From positions 1-11,805 of the forward strand of contig DAOQMM010000111.1 of the NCBI GenBank assembly GCA_035335645.1: a DNA stretch of 11,805 nucleotides, in the 5' to 3' direction. This DNA comes from Zoogloea sp035335645. Its GTDB lineage: Bacteria > Pseudomonadota > Gammaproteobacteria > Burkholderiales > Rhodocyclaceae. The notes under the pieces were generated by a model. It worked only from the letters and a program-made list of their open reading frames with translations. It had not been told where the DNA came from and made no database searches. The translations under genes and the position numbers were made by a program. Positions 7,916 to 11,805 of this stretch are shown one piece after another (positions within the stretch are counted from its first letter, which is position 1; each line of letters begins with the position of its first letter).

Positions 7916-8389
7916 ATGGGACGGGGAGCAAGCATCCGTGGGCTGATCGCCCTGATCGGTCTGTTGCCGCTGCTGGCGCTGGCGGGCGGGGCGCGTGCGC
8001 AGGTGTGGTGGCCGGAGCGGCAATGGGTCTTCGTGGCGGATCGGGACGGCGGATCGGTCCAGGTGCTGGCGCTGCGCTCCGGCCTGACGCCCGTGGCCGT
8101 GCTGCGCCAGCGCGACCGGAGCGCTGTGCGTGGCATCGCGGTCGATCCGCGGGCCGTGCGGGCCTGGGTGCTGGGGCCACGGGAACTGGATCTGCATGAC
8201 GCGGCCAACGGGCGGCTGATCGCCCACTATGCGGCACCGGCAGGCATGCTGCTGGAAGGCTTCGAGCCGGCCGACGGACGTTCCCTGCGGGTGCGTGGTG
8301 GCGGGGCCCTGTTCGAACCGCGGCCAGGTTGCGGATGTCTGGCGCGGGTAGACGCCGTGCTCACCGGTCGGGAGATGCGCGCGCCCTGA
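7916..8389 (+). CDS. Small exported protein, beta-propeller-like fragment
   Basis: A 157-residue protein with a clear signal peptide: MGRGASIRG, then a hydrophobic core, ending GGARAQ, probably cut after about residue 26. The mature part has repeated short beta-strand patterns (WVFVADRDGGSVQVLAL; AVRGIAVDPRAVRAWVL; LDLHDAANGRLIAHY). These resemble two or three blades of a YncE/NHL-type propeller, too few for a complete one. Two Cys in GCGC near the C-terminus are the only cysteines. The start at 7916 has GGGGAG 7 nt upstream; the longer open frame before it runs through the MocR gene on the other strand and is not coding. It is divergent from MocR and 100 bp before the TonB receptor, so both may form a regulated unit. 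Function unknown. Confidence 0.75.
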   Translation: MGRGASIRGLIALIGLLPLLALAGGARAQVWWPERQWVFVADRDGGSVQVLALRSGLTPVAVLRQRDRSAVRGIAVDPRAVRAWVLGPRELDLHDAANGRLIAHYAAPAGMLLEGFEPADGRSLRVRGGGALFEPRPGCGCLARVDAVLTGREMRAP

Positions 8390-8469
8390 TGCATCTCAAG
8401 TCCGTGGATGACCGGTACGTTAAGATCTGTGGTGCGTGAACGGATCAATGGCTGGGGGACGGAGGCGGG

Positions 8470-8493
8470 ATGCGGATCGGGGGCGGTAGGTGA
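8470..8493 (+). CDS. Possible 7-codon leader ORF overlapping receptor start
   Basis: ATG at 8470 follows GGAGG by 4 nt and reads MRIGGGR before a TGA at 8491-8493 that overlaps the GTG start of the receptor gene (GTGA). The receptor's own GTG has only a G-rich, poor ribosome site, so translation could be coupled through this minigene. It may be chance in G-rich sequence. Confidence 0.25.
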   Translation: MRIGGGR

Positions 8494-10544
8494 CACAGCA
8501 TGGCAGCGCGCCGTGGCCCCTGGGCCGGCGCCGCACCTTTGCCGCGTTCGTCCTGACTGGCGGGGTTCTGGCCTCGCGCGCGTGGAGCGGTTCCGACGTC
8601 GATGCCCTGGCGGAACTGCCCCTTGAGGATCTCCTGCAGGTGGAGGTGAGCACGGTCAGCCGGCACGCCCAGCGTCTTGCGGAGGCGGCCGCTGCGGTGC
8701 ATGTGATCACCGCCGAGGAGATCCGCCACGCGGGGGTGCGCACCCTGCCGGATGCCTTGCGGCTGGCGCCCGGCGTGGATGTGGCGCAGATCGGTGCGGA
8801 CCGCTGGGCCGTGTCGCTGCGGGGGCATACGGACTACCTCGCCAACAAGCTGATGGTGCTGGTGGACGGGCGCAGCGTCTATAGCCCCAATTTCTCCGGC
8901 GTGCTGTGGAACACCGTGCAGGTGCCCCTCGAGAACATCGAGCGCATCGAGGTGATCGGCGGCCCGGGGGGCGCCCTGTGGGGGGCGAACGCGGTCAATG
9001 GGATCATCAACATCATCACGCGACCAGCGCAGGCCACGCAGGGCACGCTGGTCAATGCCGGGCATGGCTCTGCGGAGGGGAGTTTCGGACTGGCCCGGCA
9101 GGGTGGCCGGTTCGACGAGGACACTTTCTACAGCGCCTACGTGAGTGCCACGCGCGGCGCCGGACTGGCCGCGGCGGGGCGTGAGGATCGACCGGACGGC
9201 AATGTCGACAGCGGGGCCGGGCTGCGGATCGATGCCCGTCGCGGGCGCGACGCGTGGATGCTCAACAGTGCCGTCTACCGCAGCCGGGTGGGGGGCACGG
9301 GGCGGGTGCCGGATCCGCTGGCGGCTGGAGCGGGCTTTGGGCGCAACGTGGCTCTGGCGGACGATTTTTCCGGAGTGGATGTGCACGGCCGGCTCTCCCG
9401 TCAGCTGGACGACGGGGGCGAGGTGCAGGCCAGCGTGGCCTGGTCTCACGCCGATCTGGACTCGGGCCTGCTGGCCCGCGAACGCCAGGACATCGTGGAC
9501 ATGGAGGTCCAGCACCGCCTGCCGCCCCGGTCGGGGCACCGCCTGACCTGGGGTGCGGGTCTGCGCGGCTTCATGGACGATGCGCGGGATGGGGCGGTGA
9601 CCCATCTCACGCGGACGCGGGAGACTCTGGTGGTGGCGAGCCTGTTTGCCCAGGATGAGATCGCCGTCACGGGGACCGTGCGCCTGACACTCGGCGCGCG
9701 TCTCGATCAGCAGAAGTACACCGGCGCCGGGCTGCAGCCTTCTGCGCGTCTGCTCTGGCAACCGGCGCCCGGGCAGACCGCGTGGGCCGCCGTCTCCCAG
9801 GCCCTGCGCCTGCCCTCCCGCGGAGAACGCACGACCGATTACCGGCTCGGCGTGCTGCCGCCGGCCAGTCCCCTCAATCCGGCGCCGCTGCCGGCACTGC
9901 TGGAGGTGCGAGGTTCCGGTGGGTACGGGGCGGAACACCTGACGGCCTGGGAGGCCGGCTGGCGAGGTCAGCCGGGGGCCGGTCTGGTGCTCGATGCGTC
10001 GGTCTTCCTGCACCGCTACCGTGGCTTGCGCACGGCGTCCGGCGGACCGCCCGAAATGGCGGCCTCCGCTTCCTATATGGTGATTCCCGCCCTGTTTTCC
10101 AATCTGGGCGAGCAGACCCTGCGGGGCGTCGAGGCGGCAGCCCATTGGCGCCCGGTGGAAGGCTGGCGTCTGCGCGCCGCGGCCACCTACCGCGTGACGT
10201 CGCCCTTCGAGGCGGGCGCGACGATGTTTCAGGATCTGTTTGCCAGTCAGGCGCCGCGGCGAGCCGCCAACCTGTTGTCCGGCTGGCGGCTGGGCAGCCG
10301 GACCGACCTGGACCTGTGGCTCGTTCGCGTCGGTCCGCGGAACGTGCCGGGGCAGGCGGCGCTGCCGGCCAGCAACCGGATGGACCTGCGTCTGGCCCGG
10401 CGCCTGGACCGTCGTGTGGAAGTGGCGCTGGTCGGGCAGAATCTGCTGGATGACCGGCATGGGGAGTATGTCTCTTTCGTGCCGGGCTTTGCGCCGGTCG
10501 AAGTCCGGCGGGGTATATATGGACAGATCCGCGTCAGTGATTGA
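8490..10544 (+). CDS. TonB-dependent outer-membrane receptor
   Basis: A 684-residue receptor for energy-dependent uptake across the outer membrane. The first 33 or so residues are a signal peptide (PLGRRR, then a hydrophobic core). EDLLQVEVST near residue 47 occupies the TonB-box region. Residues about 60-175 are the plug: VHVITAEEIRHAG, LPDALRLAPGVDV, VLVDGRSVY, LENIERIEVIGGPGGALWGANAVNGIINIIT. The remainder is the beta-barrel. The type resembles receptors annotated as iron-complex or vitamin B12-like, but nothing fixes the substrate. The GTG at 8490 is the first start after an in-frame TAG and has a weak ribosome site. The protein ends YGQIRVSD, without the terminal aromatic residue typical of outer-membrane barrels. 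Its upstream neighbours are the small exported protein and the divergent MocR regulator. Confidence 0.92.
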   Translation: MTQHGSAPWPLGRRRTFAAFVLTGGVLASRAWSGSDVDALAELPLEDLLQVEVSTVSRHAQRLAEAAAAVHVITAEEIRHAGVRTLPDALRLAPGVDVAQIGADRWAVSLRGHTDYLANKLMVLVDGRSVYSPNFSGVLWNTVQVPLENIERIEVIGGPGGALWGANAVNGIINIITRPAQATQGTLVNAGHGSAEGSFGLARQGGRFDEDTFYSAYVSATRGAGLAAAGREDRPDGNVDSGAGLRIDARRGRDAWMLNSAVYRSRVGGTGRVPDPLAAGAGFGRNVALADDFSGVDVHGRLSRQLDDGGEVQASVAWSHADLDSGLLARERQDIVDMEVQHRLPPRSGHRLTWGAGLRGFMDDARDGAVTHLTRTRETLVVASLFAQDEIAVTGTVRLTLGARLDQQKYTGAGLQPSARLLWQPAPGQTAWAAVSQALRLPSRGERTTDYRLGVLPPASPLNPAPLPALLEVRGSGGYGAEHLTAWEAGWRGQPGAGLVLDASVFLHRYRGLRTASGGPPEMAASASYMVIPALFSNLGEQTLRGVEAAAHWRPVEGWRLRAAATYRVTSPFEAGATMFQDLFASQAPRRAANLLSGWRLGSRTDLDLWLVRVGPRNVPGQAALPASNRMDLRLARRLDRRVEVALVGQNLLDDRHGEYVSFVPGFAPVEVRRGIYGQIRVSD

Positions 10545-10556
10545 TTTCCGTTTCTG

Positions 10557-10571
10557 GCACCGTTTTGGTGC
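10557..10571 (+). promoter_or_regulatory. NtrC-type enhancer site
   Basis: GCACC-GTTTT-GGTGC has the arms and 5-nt spacer of classical NtrC sites such as those upstream of enterobacterial glnA. Its centre is about 128 bp upstream of the start site predicted from the -24/-12 promoter, within the usual enhancer range. A weaker half-site GGTGC occurs at 10589-10593. It could alternatively be a small hairpin after the receptor gene, but the stem is only 5 bp and lacks a T-run. Confidence 0.5.
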
Positions 10572-10665
10572 GGCCGTCTTTCCAGACCGGTGCGCACTGT
10601 CCGAAGCGGGGCACGAGGCGGCATGTCTTGTTATTAAGGTGTTGAATTTTATTGAAAGAGTACCT

Positions 10666-10681
10666 TGGCATGGATTCTGCG
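10666..10681 (+). promoter_or_regulatory. Sigma-54 (-24/-12) promoter
   Basis: TGGCATGGATTCTGCG has GG (10667-10668) and GC (10679-10680) separated by exactly 10 bp, and matches TGGCACG-N4-TTGCA except at three positions. Predicted initiation is near 10692, leaving a 27-nt leader with GGGAGG before the ATP-grasp gene. The AT-rich stretch 10629-10658 upstream could ease DNA bending. Confidence 0.6.
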
Positions 10682-10718
10682 ACAGACTTTCCATTCTTAG
10701 GTACAGGGAGGCCCGAGC

Positions 10719-11805
10719 ATGAATTTCTATAACGAAATGCACGATGGCGCCGGCGGGGTACGTGCCCACTACGAGCGCTATGCGGCATGGCTGGCGTCCT
10801 CGCCGGCGGAGCGTATCCAGCGCAAGCGCGCAGAGGCCGATCTGGCGTTCCGCAAGGTCGGCATCACCTTCGCCGTGTACGGCGATGCGTCCGACGGCGA
10901 TGGCGGCAAGGAGCGTCTGATTCCCTTCGACATCATCCCGCGGGTGATCCCCGCCCCGGAGTGGCGCGACCTGTCAGCCGGCCTGCGGCAGCGGGTCCAG
11001 ACCCTGAATGCCTTCCTGCACGACATCTATCACGATCAGGAGATCCTCAAAGCCGGCGTGATCCCGGCCGAGCAGGTGCTCAACAATGCCCAGTTCCGCC
11101 CGGAGATGATGGGGGTGGACGTGGTGGGCAACATCTACGCCCACATCGCCGGCGTGGACGTGGTACGGGCCGGCAAGGGCGAGTTCTATGTGCTGGAGGA
11201 CAACCTGCGGGTGCCGTCGGGCGTGTCCTACATGCTCGAAGACCGCAAGATGATGATGCGCCTCTTCCCCGAGCTGTTCTCCATCCACAAGGTGGCACCG
11301 GTGCAGCACTATCCCGACCTGCTGCTGGAGAAGCTGCGCGCAGTGGCGCCCAAGGGCATCTCCGATCCCACCGTGGTCGTGCTCACGCCGGGGGCCTACA
11401 ACAGCGCCTACTTCGAACACACCTTCCTGGCCCAGCAGATGGGCGTCGAGCTGGTGGAGGGGCGTGACCTGTTCGTGGAAGACGACACCGTCTACATGCG
11501 TACCACCCAGGGCCGCCGTCGCGTGGATGTGATCTACCGGCGCGTGGACGACGACTTCCTCGATCCCACGGTGTTCAGGCCCGATTCCATGCTGGGTGTG
11601 CGCGGCCTGCTGGCGGCCTACAAGGCCGGCAACGTGACCCTCGCCAACGCCATCGGCACCGGCGTGGCAGACGACAAGTCGATCTACCCCTATGTGCCGG
11701 ACATGGTCCGCTTCTACCTGGGCGAAGAGCCCAAGCTCAATAACGTGCCGACCTACCAGTGCCGCAAGCCGGAGGATCTGGCCTATACCCTGGCGCACCT
11801 GCCCG
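10719..11805 (+). CDS. Circularly permuted ATP-grasp type 2 protein (DUF404/DUF407), partial
   Basis: The first 362 residues of a protein whose family is usually about 470-490 long; the gene runs off the right edge. Family signatures are clear: IPFDIIPRVIPAPEW, the E160-D-N-LRVPSGVSYMLEDR segment, TPGAYNSAYFEHTFLAQQMGVELVEGRDLFV, VDVIYRRVDDDFLDP and the GVADDKSIYPYVPDMVRFYLGEEP stretch. These proteins are predicted ATP-dependent carboxylate-amine ligases making amide bonds, often encoded with an alpha-E (DUF403) protein and a transglutaminase-like protease. Those partners, if present, would lie beyond the window. GGGAGG sits 7 nt before the ATG. A sigma-54 promoter and an NtrC-type site precede it, suggesting induction under nitrogen limitation. 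The substrate is unknown. Confidence 0.93.
   Translation, partial: MNFYNEMHDGAGGVRAHYERYAAWLASSPAERIQRKRAEADLAFRKVGITFAVYGDASDGDGGKERLIPFDIIPRVIPAPEWRDLSAGLRQRVQTLNAFLHDIYHDQEILKAGVIPAEQVLNNAQFRPEMMGVDVVGNIYAHIAGVDVVRAGKGEFYVLEDNLRVPSGVSYMLEDRKMMMRLFPELFSIHKVAPVQHYPDLLLEKLRAVAPKGISDPTVVVLTPGAYNSAYFEHTFLAQQMGVELVEGRDLFVEDDTVYMRTTQGRRRVDVIYRRVDDDFLDPTVFRPDSMLGVRGLLAAYKAGNVTLANAIGTGVADDKSIYPYVPDMVRFYLGEEPKLNNVPTYQCRKPEDLAYTLAHLP

Noticed and set aside
7790..8227. Upstream extension of the MocR frame
   Set aside because: It would overlap the exported protein gene and adds non-family sequence; the start at 7789 has a ribosome site and a normal GntR N-terminus.
10545..10600. Intrinsic terminator after the receptor gene
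   Set aside because: The only hairpin is the 5-bp GCACC/GGTGC stem without a T-run; it fits an NtrC site better.
8445..10769. Leftward open frame of 774 codons opposite the TonB receptor
   Set aside because: It is Arg/Gln/Pro/His-rich without motifs and spans the receptor gene, the intergenic sequence and the next gene start.

Overview
The window is GC-rich and gene-dense, with a TPP riboswitch-controlled thiC, an alpha-type carbonic anhydrase carrying an adhesin-E-like domain, and a possible NtrC/sigma-54 promoter. Together these suggest a proteobacterium, probably a betaproteobacterium of the Rhodocyclales type. The taxonomic placement is inference from gene content and overall similarity, not a search result. 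No rRNA, tRNA, insertion sequence or CRISPR array was seen.

Layout from left to right. Positions 1-1099 hold leftward genes: an unidentified 317-residue protein and, downstream of it, the start of another gene cut by the left edge. Divergent from these is a rightward gene for a full-length CARF-domain protein of the Cas_NE0113 / Sso2081-like (CRISPR ring nuclease) family, with no CRISPR-cas genes in view. It converges on thiC (leftward) across a perfect GC-rich palindrome that probably terminates both. Upstream of thiC lie a complete TPP riboswitch, an apparent anti-Shine-Dalgarno segment, a plausible sigma-70 promoter placed to start transcription just before the riboswitch, and a 16-bp perfect palindrome.

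Rightward from there is a secreted two-domain alpha-carbonic anhydrase with a strong intrinsic terminator. It converges on, and overlaps by 17 bp, a leftward MocR-type (GntR HTH + aminotransferase) regulator. From the regulator's promoter region a small exported protein and then a TonB-dependent outer-membrane receptor are read rightward. The shared intergenic region has paired direct repeats 33 bp apart, and a 10-mer from it recurs upstream of the receptor, so the regulator may control these genes.

The right end holds the first three quarters of a circularly permuted ATP-grasp protein. Its upstream region contains an NtrC-type enhancer (GCACC-N5-GGTGC) and a -24/-12 promoter at suitable spacing, suggesting nitrogen control. 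The most unusual items are the orphan CARF protein, which has Asn where I recall the family having Lys in the GGR(K)TM motif, and the NtrC/sigma-54 arrangement in front of the ATP-grasp gene.
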